Assembly: GCA_903919975.1 (NCBI GenBank)
Contig: CAIXKE010000109.1
Location: 23,582-87,581 of the forward strand
Origin: Akkermansiaceae bacterium
GTDB taxonomy: Bacteria; Verrucomicrobiota; Verrucomicrobiia; Verrucomicrobiales; Akkermansiaceae
Reading direction: 5' to 3'
Length of the DNA stretch: 64,000 nucleotides
The position numbers and the translations under genes were made by a program. Positions within the stretch are counted from its first letter, which is position 1; each line of letters opens with the position of its first letter. A model generated the notes under the pieces. The model saw only the letters and a program-made list of their open reading frames with translations. It ran no database searches and had not been told where the DNA came from. Shown here piece after piece: positions 1 to 8,967 of this stretch.

Positions 1-1334
1 CGGAGACCGAAGATGGAGCCCGTGGAGGCGGTGCCGGCGGTGCGGAATTCCGGGTTGCCATCGCCCGGCGTGACTTCGAGGGCGACTTGTTTGGACTCGG
101 CCTGCATAGCTGCGGCCGCTTGCCATGCGGTGGCGGCACGCAGGGCGTGCTGGTGGGCGTGATTTTTTTCTAACAAAGATTTTCGCTCGTTCCACCAAGC
201 GGTGAAATCTTTTGCTAGAGCGGGATCCTTGGGGACGGGGATTAGGGGGAAATGTTGGCTCAAGTCATAATCGCGGGCGTTGTTGAAGAAGGCGTATGAG
301 GTATAATACTCGTTGTGGAGGATGGGTTCGTAAGGGTGGGAGTGGCATTGCACGCAACCCATGGTGACGCCCTGCCAAGCTTCCCAGGTGGTGGCGACGC
401 GGTCCATGACGGCGGCGACGCGGAACTCCTCGTCGTCGGCTCCGCCTTCGCCGTTGTTTTGCGATTGGCGGTGGAAATTGGTGGCGATCAGGTCATCGAG
501 GGTGGGCGTGGGCAGGAGGTCGCCGGCGAGTTGTTTGATGGTGAATTGATCGAAGGGCATGTCGGCGTTAAAAGCGCGGACTACCCAATCGCGGAACGGC
601 CAGGCGGTGCGCGGTTGGTCGTGGCCGAGGCCCTCGGTGTCGGCGTAGCGGGCGAGGTCGAGCCAATTGGATGCCCAGCGTTCGCCGTAATGCGGCGAGG
701 CGAGCAGGCGGTCGATTTCGCGCTGCCAGGCGGATTCCGGATTGGTTTTCCATGCGGTTTCGAACGCGTCGAGTTCGGCGAGAGTGGGCGGCAGGCCGAT
801 GATGTCGATGGACAGACGGCGTAGCAGAAGGGCGGGCTCGGCTTCGGTGTTGGGTTGGAGTTTCTCGGCTTCGAGGCGGGCTAGGACGAATTGGTCGATG
901 GGGATTTTCGGCCAGTCGGCCTGATAGACTGGCGGTGGAGGGGTGGCGACGGGTTTGACGAAAGCCCAGTGTTCCTGCCACTTCGCGCCTTCCTTGATCC
1001 ACTGGCGGAGCTTGGCGATTTCGGAAGCGGGCAACCGCGGGCCGTGCTCGGGTTGGGGCATGATGACATCCGGGTCGGCGGAGGTGACGCGTTTGATGAG
1101 CTCGGACGCATCGGGATCACCGGGGATGAGGGTGCGGTTGCCGGATTCGCCTGCGGCGAGGGCTTTTTCCCGGAACACGAACGAGATGCCGCCGGCCTCC
1201 TTCACGCCGCCGTGACAGGCGGTGCAGTGACTGGTGAGGATGGGGCGGATGTCACGGTTGAAATCGATCTCATTCGCCGCTGCGGGGAGCATGGCGAGGG
1301 CTAGGATGAGGAAGGGAAGCGCGCGACGGGTCAT
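1..1334 (-). CDS. DUF1549/PSD1-type cytochrome c protein, cut by window edge
   Basis: The reading frame is open from an ATG at 1334 to base 1, giving at least 444 residues without a stop, so the C-terminal part lies outside the window. Residues 1-20 form a signal peptide. A haem-binding CTACH motif lies at about residues 37-41 and is followed by a typical planctomycete cytochrome segment (IMPQPEHGPRLPASEI). From about residue 120 the sequence matches the DUF1549 pattern (IDQFVLARLE, RWASNWLDLARYADTEG), and a second CVQCH-like motif follows near residue 310. Family knowledge: these secreted proteins are usually paired with DUF1501 proteins in PVC bacteria and are linked to polysaccharide (often sulfated glycan) use. 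Their biochemical role is unsettled. It is divergent from murJ. Confidence 0.88.
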   Translation of the reverse strand, partial: MTRRALPFLILALAMLPAAANEIDFNRDIRPILTSHCTACHGGVKEAGGISFVFREKALAAGESGNRTLIPGDPDASELIKRVTSADPDVIMPQPEHGPRLPASEIAKLRQWIKEGAKWQEHWAFVKPVATPPPPVYQADWPKIPIDQFVLARLEAEKLQPNTEAEPALLLRRLSIDIIGLPPTLAELDAFETAWKTNPESAWQREIDRLLASPHYGERWASNWLDLARYADTEGLGHDQPRTAWPFRDWVVRAFNADMPFDQFTIKQLAGDLLPTPTLDDLIATNFHRQSQNNGEGGADDEEFRVAAVMDRVATTWEAWQGVTMGCVQCHSHPYEPILHNEYYTSYAFFNNARDYDLSQHFPLIPVPKDPALAKDFTAWWNERKSLLEKNHAHQHALRAATAWQAAAAMQAESKQVALEVTPGDGNPEFRTAGTASTGSIFGL

Positions 1335-1440
1335 GGGGACGCCAATCATACGCCTGTAAAAACGGATTATTGCGAGAATGATGTTTTCGTCATCGGGGAT
1401 AGCCAGCGGGGCGGGAGGCGGTTATGAAACGGCTTCGCCG

Positions 1441-1473
1441 CCACCCTAATTCCACCCTAATTCCACCCTGATG
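1441..1473 (+). repeat. 11-bp tandem repeat, three units, running into the murJ start codon
   Basis: Two identical units (CCACCCTAATT) are followed by a third that differs at its end and contains the ATG of murJ. The repeat occupies the place where a ribosome binding site would be expected. No Shine-Dalgarno sequence is visible there. Confidence 0.75.
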
Positions 1474-3066
1474 TCCGCCAAAGCCACTTGGAAAGTCAGC
1501 GCCGCCGTGATGGCGAGTCGGGTGCTGGGCTTGTTGCGCGAAATGATGTTTGCCGGGTTGTTTGGCGGGAGTCGGTGGATGGATTGTTTTTACTTGGCTT
1601 TTAAGGTGCCCAATCTGCTGCGTGACTTATTTGCCGAAGGGGCGCTCTCGCAGGCCTTCGTGACGACGTTTTCCAAAAAACTCAAAGCGGACGGCGAGGA
1701 ATCGGCGTGGGCGCTGGCCAACAAGATGATGACGCTTGCCGCCGTGTTCATGAGTCTCGTCACCTTGCTCGGCATACTCATCGCGCCGTGGATTGTGGAC
1801 TTCCTGACATCGCTTTCGCGGGAGGGAAGCTCGCCGCGGACTTACAATCCGGAGGAGATCGCGCTCACGATCACGATGGTGCGGGTGATGTATCCGTTTA
1901 TCCTGTTAGTATCGCTGGCGGCATTGGTGATGGGGATGCTCAACGCACGCAATGTGTTTGGAATGCCGGCGCTCTCATCGTGTTTTTTCAACCTTGGCTC
2001 GATGATCGGCGGGGCGGCGCTCGGTTGGTGGATGGACCCGGCATGGGGTCCGCAAAGTCTTGTCGGTTTCGCCATGGGCGTGGTGATCGGCGGATTGGCG
2101 CAGTTGATGTGTCAATTTCCCGCTTTGCGGAGAGTGGGCTATCGGTTTGTGGCGGATTTCCAATGGCGAGACTCTGGCGTCCGGCAGATTCTTAAATTGA
2201 TGGGGCCGGCGGTGATCGCGGCATCGGTGGTGCAGATCAATGTGGTGGTGAACGCGATGTTTGCCTATGGCGTGGGCGAGGGCGCGGTGAGTTGGTTGAG
2301 TTATGCGTTTCGCTTGATGCAGTTGCCGATCGGTGTGTTCGGAGTGGCGGTGGCCACGGTGACCTTGCCAGTGCTTTCGCGGGCGGCGGTGTCGGGCATC
2401 GGCCCGGATTTCAAGCCGACACTTGCCAAAGGCTTGCGGTTGGTGGCGTTCCTCGTGCTGCCATCGACGATCGGACTCGCGCTGTTAGCGGAGCCGATCG
2501 TGAGCGTGCTGTATGAACGGGGAGCCTTCGATGCTGTGGACCGCGCACAGACGGCGGTGGCATTGCGGGCGTATGGCTACGGGTTGGTTTGTTATGCGTG
2601 GCTCAAGGTTTTGCAACCGGCGTTCTATGCGATCGAAAAGCGTTGGCTGCCGATGGTGGTGAGCATTTTCGCGCTTGGGCTGAATCTATGCTGCAACTGG
2701 TTTTTTGTTTTTGTCATGCGCTGGGGCCATGAATCGCTGGCATTGACGACGAGCATCAGCGCGACGTTCAATTTCCTGATTCTGTTCATCGCCATGCGGA
2801 AATTCGCAGGTGACATCGGCACGGTGGATTTGCTCACCTTGTTGATGAAACTGGCGCTCGCCGGCACCGCGATGGCGGGCGTGTGCGTGGCGGCAAATCG
2901 CTTCTTCTTCATGGACCCGGCGCATCTATCATTCGGGCTGCGGGCGGTCGGCTTGGTAGTCACCGTAGGTGTGGCGGCGCTGATATACTTCGCCGCGGCG
3001 CGATTGCTCAAAGTCAGCGAAGCCAAAGACGCGCTGGAAATGGTGATGCGGCGGATGCGGGGCTGA
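1471..3066 (+). CDS. murJ: MurJ (MviN) lipid II flippase
   Basis: A 531-residue polytopic inner-membrane protein of the MOP superfamily. The N-terminus shows the MurJ signature (SRVLGLLREMMFAGLFG at about 17-33, then FKVPNLLRDLFAEGALSQAF), with the conserved Arg and Asp residues of the first helices. Length and regularly spaced hydrophobic segments fit a 14-helix MurJ. MurJ moves lipid-linked peptidoglycan precursor across the inner membrane. The ATG at 1471 directly follows an 11-bp tandem repeat. It ends two bases before the end of the convergent permease gene. Confidence 0.95.
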   Translation: MSAKATWKVSAAVMASRVLGLLREMMFAGLFGGSRWMDCFYLAFKVPNLLRDLFAEGALSQAFVTTFSKKLKADGEESAWALANKMMTLAAVFMSLVTLLGILIAPWIVDFLTSLSREGSSPRTYNPEEIALTITMVRVMYPFILLVSLAALVMGMLNARNVFGMPALSSCFFNLGSMIGGAALGWWMDPAWGPQSLVGFAMGVVIGGLAQLMCQFPALRRVGYRFVADFQWRDSGVRQILKLMGPAVIAASVVQINVVVNAMFAYGVGEGAVSWLSYAFRLMQLPIGVFGVAVATVTLPVLSRAAVSGIGPDFKPTLAKGLRLVAFLVLPSTIGLALLAEPIVSVLYERGAFDAVDRAQTAVALRAYGYGLVCYAWLKVLQPAFYAIEKRWLPMVVSIFALGLNLCCNWFFVFVMRWGHESLALTTSISATFNFLILFIAMRKFAGDIGTVDLLTLLMKLALAGTAMAGVCVAANRFFFMDPAHLSFGLRAVGLVVTVGVAALIYFAAARLLKVSEAKDALEMVMRRMRG

Positions 3067-3068
3067 GC

Positions 3069-4271
3069 CTAAATGCCGAATCGGTGGATCAGCCAGCCGA
3101 TCAACAAGACTTGCGGCGTGGAAATCAAGGGTAGGGCGAGTGTGGCTTTCCAGGAGAGGGTGGTTTCCTTGAGGCTCATGATCTCAGTGTAGTCGGTGGC
3201 CGCGCCGGACATCAGGAACACAAAAGCATTGCCCGGCGCATGCGCGCGCGTGAGTAGATCGGCGGCGATCGGCGAGGAGCCTTCGGAACATACTTCGAGA
3301 AGTGTCGTTGCTAATAGAGTTAGAAATAATCCGGCGATGGTAGGGCCGAAGTAATGTTGGAACGAGGCATCCGGCACGAATGCGCGGATTGCTCCAGTGA
3401 GCACGAAGCCGAAAAAGACCCAGCGTAAAACCATTTTCGAGCCGCTGAGGCCTTCGCGGGCGAGCTGTAGGTAGTTTTTTCCGCCGGGTTTCAGCGATTT
3501 TAAAACGCCTGAAATCGCCGGACCGATGCGGTATCCGGTGGGCAGGGCGACCGCGTTCGGGTTGTGCGGGATTTTTCCGGCATCGACCAAGCGGTCGGCG
3601 ATCCAGCCGGTGACGAGACCGATGATCATCGAGAGTAGAATGAAAAGCAGCACCCATTTCCAGCCGATGAGTGCGGCGAGGATCAGGGTGAGCGAGAGCG
3701 AGTTCCATGGGCTGGCGATGAGAAACGCAATCGTTTGGCCGAGCGATGCGCCGCGTTTGTAGAGGCTCATGCCAACCATCAGGATGCCATGGTTGCACAT
3801 ATCCAGTAGGACACCTGCGCCCACCGCGCGGAACAAGCCGGAGACGCTGCCGCCCCGTCCGAGGATGGTCGCCACCAATTCCCGTGGGAAGCGCCCGATC
3901 ACCGCTACGGCCACGATTCCAAATAACAATCCCCACCACGCCCGGGTCATCAATTCATAACAAGCGTGCCCGAACACGTGCAGCCACTGCGGTGCGCTTG
4001 GAACCAGAAGATGCACCGACACGCCTGCCAGAAACAGCGCCAAAGATCCCCCAAGGAGAAAATCCGGTCGGCCTTTTTTTCCGTTTCCGCCGCAGCAGGA
4101 ATCTTCGGATGGTGTAGCTTCCGCTCCGCAGCAGGATGCTTTCGCTTCAAGCTTCGGCGCGCAACACGTAGGTTCTTTGGATGGCGAGATGGATGGCGGC
4201 GTCAGTTTTAACAGCGAGCGGCGGATGGCATCGCGGTCTTCCGGCGGGGGAGGTGAGCAGCAATCAGACAT
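3069..4271 (-). CDS. SO_0444-like Cu/Zn efflux permease with Cys-rich N-terminus
   Basis: A 400-residue permease of the ArsP/DUF318 type. The first 70 residues are hydrophilic and carry four CC pairs (about 4-5, 36-37, 47-48, 59-60), a likely soft-metal-binding tail. The membrane part contains the family hallmark CNHGILMVGMSLYKRG followed by FLIASPWNSLSLTLIL, and a second half with LEVCSEGSSPIAADL. Family knowledge: SO_0444-type proteins are annotated as Cu/Zn efflux transporters, though the substrate is seldom proven. The C-terminus meets murJ tail-to-tail. A copper-type TonB receptor lies about 11 kb away, so metal traffic may be a shared theme (inference). Confidence 0.85.
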   Translation of the reverse strand: MSDCCSPPPPEDRDAIRRSLLKLTPPSISPSKEPTCCAPKLEAKASCCGAEATPSEDSCCGGNGKKGRPDFLLGGSLALFLAGVSVHLLVPSAPQWLHVFGHACYELMTRAWWGLLFGIVAVAVIGRFPRELVATILGRGGSVSGLFRAVGAGVLLDMCNHGILMVGMSLYKRGASLGQTIAFLIASPWNSLSLTLILAALIGWKWVLLFILLSMIIGLVTGWIADRLVDAGKIPHNPNAVALPTGYRIGPAISGVLKSLKPGGKNYLQLAREGLSGSKMVLRWVFFGFVLTGAIRAFVPDASFQHYFGPTIAGLFLTLLATTLLEVCSEGSSPIAADLLTRAHAPGNAFVFLMSGAATDYTEIMSLKETTLSWKATLALPLISTPQVLLIGWLIHRFGI

Positions 4272-4437
4272 CGGTTCGCGACCATCCTAAACGTCAAATT
4301 CCCGGGTGTCCAACTCTGGAAGAGATTCGGATGATGTTAGGAATCGGGATTTCGGGAAAATCTCCGAAAAATCGGGATTGGGCGAAATGGGAAAATAGCG
4401 GTTCATTTCCCGCGGGTTATCGTGGTACAACCCCGCC

Positions 4438-5451
4438 GTGAACCCCGCCCTCGATTCCCTGATGCTCGTTTTTTCGGCAAATGACGGACTCTCCGTGCCT
4501 GCCCGGACTTTATTTCTTGGCGCGGAATTCCATCCGGCGCTGAAGAACTGGCCGCAAGTCACCGGTTGGCAAACGCTCAAGCCCAAGGCGGATGGCTGGG
4601 ATCAAGCGGGCTTCCGCCGTTGTGATGACCCGCCGGACGGGAAATGGCCGGTGGTGCTCGTGCTGCCTGGGAAATGCCGTGATGAAACGCTGGCTTGGTT
4701 CGCCATGGCTCGCGAGCGTCTGGAACCCGGTGGCCGAATCGTAGCCGCCATGCCGAACACTGCGGGCGCGGGCCGCTTCGAAAAGGATCTTTCCAAGGCC
4801 GCGGGCAACATCACCTCCCTGCAGAAACACAAATGTCGCGCCTTCCATGCGATCGAGGATGGCGGGTGGAATGAGGAAACCTTCGAAGCATGGAGTTTGT
4901 TAGGAGAGAAACGGAAAATCCTCGGAACGGACTTCGTCACCCAGGCCGGGATTTTCAGCAGCGAGCACATCGATCCTGGTTCACAGTTGCTCGCCGATCA
5001 CTTGCCTACCAGTCTCCACGGTCGTGTGGCGGATCTTGGTGCAGGTTGGGGTTTTCTGGCAAATGCCGCATTGAATCGATGCCCGAAGATCGAGCGCATC
5101 GATTTGTTCGAGGCGGATTCCCGGGCTCTCGACTGCGCGAAGATCAATCTCTCGCACCAACCTGACGAGAAGTTCATCCATTTCAACTGGCATGATGTCA
5201 CCACTGGCCTGCCGGAAACCTACGATGCCATCCTCATGAATCCGCCGTTCCACATCGGCCAAGCGACTCATGTGGATCTGGGGCGCGCATTTTTAACGAC
5301 CGCCATCGCATCGCTCAAACGTGGCGGAAAATTATTCCTCGTGGCGAACCGCCAACTCCCCTACGAAGCGGTGCTGGAAGTCAGCGGGCTGGCTTGGCGC
5401 AAATCCGCCGAAACGAAAACCTACAAACTTCTTTTCGCTGAAAAGCGCTGA
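4438..5451 (+). CDS. rsmC: RsmC-like 16S rRNA guanine-N2 methyltransferase
   Basis: A 337-residue class I SAM-dependent methyltransferase with the RsmC/RlmG layout: a degenerate N-terminal methyltransferase domain (about 1-160) and a catalytic C-terminal domain. The SAM loop DLGAGWG is at about 199-205 and the NPPF catalytic motif at about 268-271, typical of N2-guanine methyltransferases. RsmC modifies G1207 of 16S rRNA and RlmG modifies 23S rRNA. Sequence alone does not fully separate them. The start is a GTG at 4438. It precedes the rsuA-like gene by 8 bases, suggesting an rRNA-modification operon. Confidence 0.82.
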   Translation: MNPALDSLMLVFSANDGLSVPARTLFLGAEFHPALKNWPQVTGWQTLKPKADGWDQAGFRRCDDPPDGKWPVVLVLPGKCRDETLAWFAMARERLEPGGRIVAAMPNTAGAGRFEKDLSKAAGNITSLQKHKCRAFHAIEDGGWNEETFEAWSLLGEKRKILGTDFVTQAGIFSSEHIDPGSQLLADHLPTSLHGRVADLGAGWGFLANAALNRCPKIERIDLFEADSRALDCAKINLSHQPDEKFIHFNWHDVTTGLPETYDAILMNPPFHIGQATHVDLGRAFLTTAIASLKRGGKLFLVANRQLPYEAVLEVSGLAWRKSAETKTYKLLFAEKR

Positions 5452-5459
5452 ATCCTCTC

Positions 5460-6203
5460 ATGAAACTCATCAAACTTCTCGCCAATCTCGGTTACGGCTC
5501 GCGCAAGGAAGTGCAGCGCATGATCCGCGCGGGCGCGGTGACCGATGACACCGGCCGTGTCCTCGGTGAGAAGGAAGTGCCGCCGCACGAGCGTATCCGC
5601 TTTCGTGGCGAGCCGCTGGACCCGCCGTTTCCAGTGGTTATAGCGCTGAATAAACCCGACGGCTATACGTGCAGCAGTGAGGATCCGGGTGAGACGATTT
5701 ACGATCTGCTGCCGGAGCGATTCGCTCATCGTAATCCCGGACTCAATCCGATCGGACGGTTGGACAAGGACACCACCGGACTTCTGCTCTTGACGGACGA
5801 CGGCAAGCTCTTGCACCGGATCATCCATCCGAAGTCCGGGTGCCTTAAAGTCTATCATGTGAATTTGGACCGGCGGTTAGAAGGACACGAAGGAGAGCTC
5901 TTTGGATCGGGGGAACTGACGCTCAATAGCGACGTCAAGCCCTTGCTGCCTGCCGGATTCGAAGCGCTGGGCGAAAAGGAAGCGCTCATTACACTGCACG
6001 AAGGCCGCTACCACCAGGTCCGCCGGATGTTCGCCGCCGCGGGAAACCACGTCACCGCGCTCAAGCGGATCTCGATTGGTGGTCTCCGCCTGCCCGAAGA
6101 TCTTGAGGAGGGCGAGTGGAGGGAACTCACGCCGGATGAACTTGCTGCTGTTTTCGAAATCCAAGATCAAGGTGCGGCAGATTGCCTGAAGCTGGTAGAT
6201 TGA
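5460..6203 (+). CDS. rsuA: RsuA/RluB-family 16S rRNA pseudouridine synthase
   Basis: A 247-residue protein with an N-terminal S4 RNA-binding domain (about 1-55, LLANLGYGSRKEVQRMIRAG) and a pseudouridine synthase domain. The catalytic motif GRLDKDTTGLLLLT is at about 99-112, with Asp102 as the nucleophile, and the C-terminal RYHQVRRMFAAAGNHV motif is present. Sequence between the S4 and catalytic domains (NKPDGYTCS) resembles RsuA, which makes pseudouridine 516 in 16S rRNA. RluB or RluE specificity cannot be excluded. It is probably cotranscribed with the upstream methyltransferase. Confidence 0.88.
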   Translation: MKLIKLLANLGYGSRKEVQRMIRAGAVTDDTGRVLGEKEVPPHERIRFRGEPLDPPFPVVIALNKPDGYTCSSEDPGETIYDLLPERFAHRNPGLNPIGRLDKDTTGLLLLTDDGKLLHRIIHPKSGCLKVYHVNLDRRLEGHEGELFGSGELTLNSDVKPLLPAGFEALGEKEALITLHEGRYHQVRRMFAAAGNHVTALKRISIGGLRLPEDLEEGEWRELTPDELAAVFEIQDQGAADCLKLVD

Positions 6204-6364
6204 GTCAGTCAGGCTATCTGCGCTCCGGTTCTGATCCGCCGATTTCATGAGAAGCCAATGAACTGAGAGAGGCGCCTCCCATTGTCACCTCATGGTCTGG
6301 GCGAACACTCGTCTTCGCTGCGCTACGCCGAGGCAAGCGTTTCGCCCTTCCTTGCGTAGAAGAG

Positions 6365-7021
6365 TTAGCGACGGCGGCGGAGAAAGCCGAGTAGGCCGAG
6401 CGCGCTTAAAACGGCGATGGATGGCTCTGGAAGTGCTGTCAGAACAACGTCGTCAATCCGGTAATAGGTGGTATCAAGATTCTCATTCTTCCAACGAAGT
6501 GACAGTGTTGAAGAAATCGGAATATTTGTATTCTGAATAGAGATCGAACGCCAAATTGAAGTGCCCGTTCCTGTGGGCTCGGCGAGAGTGGTGATGGGTG
6601 TCCAGTTCGTCGCATCCGTGCTGTATGCCAAGAGCAGGGTAGACATCGTCGAAGCGATAGCGCTCTTGTATGCTCCGAAGCTAATTCCGACGGTTCCGGC
6701 CGTGTAACCGATCGTCGAAATTCCGCTGATGACGATGGTTGGCGTTCCGGTACTCGTCAGGTAAGCATTGGCCTCGCCGCTCGCTCCTATGTATTTGTCC
6801 GATGGCGTGGCATTGCGGATATCGCCCGTTCCTAAAAACGTGAATCCGTCATTGTCAAAGCCGTTAGCAGTCTCGTGTGTGGCGATAACCGTTGTTCCAG
6901 TCACCGTTCCGAATGATTCGGTGAAAATGACCGCGCCCATCGTTGTTGTCTGGAAGAGTAGGGAAGCAACGGTGCCGGCCAGGAGGAGGAGTGTTGTTTG
7001 GCGCTTGTTTTTTGGAATCAT
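6365..7021 (-). CDS. Secreted PEP-CTERM protein of unknown function
   Basis: A 218-residue protein with a cleavable signal peptide (about 1-29) and a C-terminal PEP-CTERM sorting signal: PEP at about 198-200, a hydrophobic helix, and a final RRRR. Family knowledge: such proteins are processed by an exosortase and exported to the surface or matrix. No exosortase lies in this window. The body is rich in Thr, Gly and Ser with beta-strand character and has no catalytic motif I can recognise. A conserved-looking stretch (SLRWKNENLDTTYYRIDDVV) resembles the end of a jelly-roll or lectin-like domain, but I do not assign a function. Confidence 0.85.
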   Translation of the reverse strand: MIPKNKRQTTLLLLAGTVASLLFQTTTMGAVIFTESFGTVTGTTVIATHETANGFDNDGFTFLGTGDIRNATPSDKYIGASGEANAYLTSTGTPTIVISGISTIGYTAGTVGISFGAYKSAIASTMSTLLLAYSTDATNWTPITTLAEPTGTGTSIWRSISIQNTNIPISSTLSLRWKNENLDTTYYRIDDVVLTALPEPSIAVLSALGLLGFLRRRR

Positions 7022-7089
7022 GAATTTGTTTTTGCGAGAGACGATCTAACTTTTCATTAGGCTTTCAACTTGCCAACCAAAAAAACCTG

Positions 7090-7110
7090 AATTGTTATTT
7101 TTTAACAATT
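7090..7110. promoter_or_regulatory. Perfect AT-rich palindrome upstream of the PEP-CTERM gene
   Basis: AATTGTTA and TAACAATT form an 8-bp perfect inverted repeat around five T residues. It lies about 70 bases before the PEP-CTERM start and 40 bases after the end of the SanA operon. It could be an operator or a weak terminator-like hairpin. Its function is inferred from position only. Confidence 0.4.
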
Positions 7111-7147
7111 TGTTGCTGTTTGGGATTTCTTCCCAAAGGGTGACCGG

Positions 7148-7987
7148 TTATTCCGGCATTTCGACTTTTTCGCCGAGGTGTTTCGGACGGGTGTCGAGGA
7201 AGTTCACATCCAGCCACATTTTCACGCGTGCGCCGACCTCGCGAAGTTTGGTTTTGAGGCCGGCCTGGGTTTGTACATCGCGTGCGTCGAATCCATAGGC
7301 TTCGATTCCGTTTGCTTTGGCCAGATAGATCGCGCGTTCGTTTTGGAAACGCTGGCTGATGAACAGGATTGGATCCGCTCCGAAAATCTCTTTTGCCCGC
7401 ACCACTGAGTCCAAAGTCCGCAAACCCGCGTAATCACAGACAATGCGATTCTCCGGAATGCCGCGTTTGATGAGCGCCTGCTTCATTTTTTCCGGCTCAT
7501 TGTAATTGCGGTATTGATTATCGCCGGAGACGATCAGCGTTTCGAGTTTCCCAGTTTGCCAAGCCTCGTCGGCGGCATCGATGCGGTAGCGGAAATAGAG
7601 GTTTTCACGGCCTTTTACGAGGGCACTGGTGCCGAATACCAAGCCGATCTTGGTGGCGGGAATGTTCGAGGCGTTCGTGAAAATCCGTCCGCGCGAGGAC
7701 CAGATTGCGGTGATGTTCGCGTGGGCCACCACCGCGATGAACGCGAGAAAGAGCGCCAGCGGCAGGGCTCGCAGAAATCTACGCGTGGCCTTGGCCGTCT
7801 TGGCAGGCCAAGGCAGGAAGTAGGCAAGCGCGCCGATCGTGATGAAAACCCCGACATGGACGGCGAACACTATCGGACTGGTGAAGCAGAAATCCACCAT
7901 TGCTCCGATCACCAGCGGCGGCGCGATCAGTGCCAGAGCCAGATATTCAGGCAAACTCCGCCGGTCGATTTTCAGGCGCCACTTCAT
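7148..7987 (-). CDS. sanA: SanA/YdcF-like DUF218 membrane protein
   Basis: A 279-residue protein. The ATG at 7987 was chosen because it overlaps the stop of the upstream kinase gene (ATGA) and opens with MKWRLKIDRR before three hydrophobic segments (about 14-33, 37-58, 73-93). The rest is a DUF218 domain with LVFGTSALVKG, TLIVSGDN and RTLDSVVRAKEIFG. SanA in enteric bacteria affects envelope permeability to vancomycin. The molecular activity of the family is not established. It is the last gene of a five-gene envelope/quality-control operon. Confidence 0.85.
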   Translation of the reverse strand: MKWRLKIDRRSLPEYLALALIAPPLVIGAMVDFCFTSPIVFAVHVGVFITIGALAYFLPWPAKTAKATRRFLRALPLALFLAFIAVVAHANITAIWSSRGRIFTNASNIPATKIGLVFGTSALVKGRENLYFRYRIDAADEAWQTGKLETLIVSGDNQYRNYNEPEKMKQALIKRGIPENRIVCDYAGLRTLDSVVRAKEIFGADPILFISQRFQNERAIYLAKANGIEAYGFDARDVQTQAGLKTKLREVGARVKMWLDVNFLDTRPKHLGEKVEMPE

Positions 7988-8967
7988 TGGCTGCGGGAGG
8001 TTTGGAGTTCGGGTTGGTGTCGCGGCCAACTGAGTAGCGTTTTCAGGGTTTGCGCGAAATTTCCGGCCAGCGGTCCATCCGGTGCGAGCACGCGCAGATG
8101 ATGCGGTGTCTCTTTGAAGCGGACTTCTTGAAACCGGCCGATCCACTCGCCGTCCACTTCCACGGGAACCTCGCGGTCCGCGGTCACCGTGAAACTCTCG
8201 GTCTGGAAATAACTGGTCGATTCCATCAGGTCGATGCCGCCGAGGGCCAATCCGCGCAGCGAATCGAGCACCAATCGGTAGCCGGATTCTTTGTAAACCA
8301 GCACATCAAGCTTCGAATCCTGGTTGTTGGCATTGCGGAAAAATTTGAACTGGCCGCCATAGAGCGAGCCATTGCCGGCCAGCACCGCCACGCCCGTATC
8401 GCGCCTGCCGTCTGCGAGGATGATCTCCATTTTTGGTGGTTTCTCGCCGAGCACTTTCACCGCTGCTAATAAATATGCGAGCGGGCCTAACCTCTTCTTC
8501 GATTCCCAGGTGGTTTCCTCGATGACCTGGGCATCAAAGCCTACGCCCGCCATTTGCACGAAGGGCGAGCCGTTCGCCTCGAACAAATCCACCTCGCGGA
8601 TCAGTCCGTGCTCGATGATCTCAAAGGCGCGCTCGAGCGAATCGCAGGGAATTCCCATTTCCCGGGCAAAAACATTCATCGTTCCGGCGGGCAGAATGCC
8701 TAGAATCGTGTTGGACCCGGCAAGGCCGCTGACCACTTCGTTGAGCGTGCCATCGCCACCGGCGGCGATGACCACCAGTTCGCCCGCGGCCGCGAAGCGG
8801 GCGGCAAGTTCCTGCGCCTCGCCGGCGTGGTTGGTGGCGTAGAGCGCGAATCGGTTGGCATGGCCCATGAGAAAACGCAACACCCTGGCCCCCTTTTGGC
8901 TGCGTGCCTTGGGGTTGAAAATGACCGGATATCGTTGCGAAATCGCCATGGCCGATTTTTCACTCAT
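7984..8967 (-). CDS. Diacylglycerol kinase-like lipid kinase (YegS/BmrU/DgkB family)
   Basis: A 327-residue protein when started at the ATG at 8967, which overlaps the maf stop by eight bases. The kinase core is clear: VIFNPKAR near residue 15, GGDGTLNEVV at about 70-79, and GILPAGTMNVFAREMGIP, the usual nucleotide and Mg-binding elements of the DAGK catalytic domain. A C-terminal domain with YGGQFKFF and PVEVDGEWIG follows. It probably phosphorylates a membrane lipid such as diacylglycerol or, less likely, a sphingoid base. It overlaps the genes on both sides, which suggests translational coupling. Confidence 0.88.
   Translation of the reverse strand: MSEKSAMAISQRYPVIFNPKARSQKGARVLRFLMGHANRFALYATNHAGEAQELAARFAAAGELVVIAAGGDGTLNEVVSGLAGSNTILGILPAGTMNVFAREMGIPCDSLERAFEIIEHGLIREVDLFEANGSPFVQMAGVGFDAQVIEETTWESKKRLGPLAYLLAAVKVLGEKPPKMEIILADGRRDTGVAVLAGNGSLYGGQFKFFRNANNQDSKLDVLVYKESGYRLVLDSLRGLALGGIDLMESTSYFQTESFTVTADREVPVEVDGEWIGRFQEVRFKETPHHLRVLAPDGPLAGNFAQTLKTLLSWPRHQPELQTSRSQ

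Noticed and set aside
7119..7137. Hairpin TTTGGGA...TCCCAAA as a terminator of the SanA operon
   Set aside because: The minus-strand sequence after the stem is not T-rich, so termination cannot be supported.
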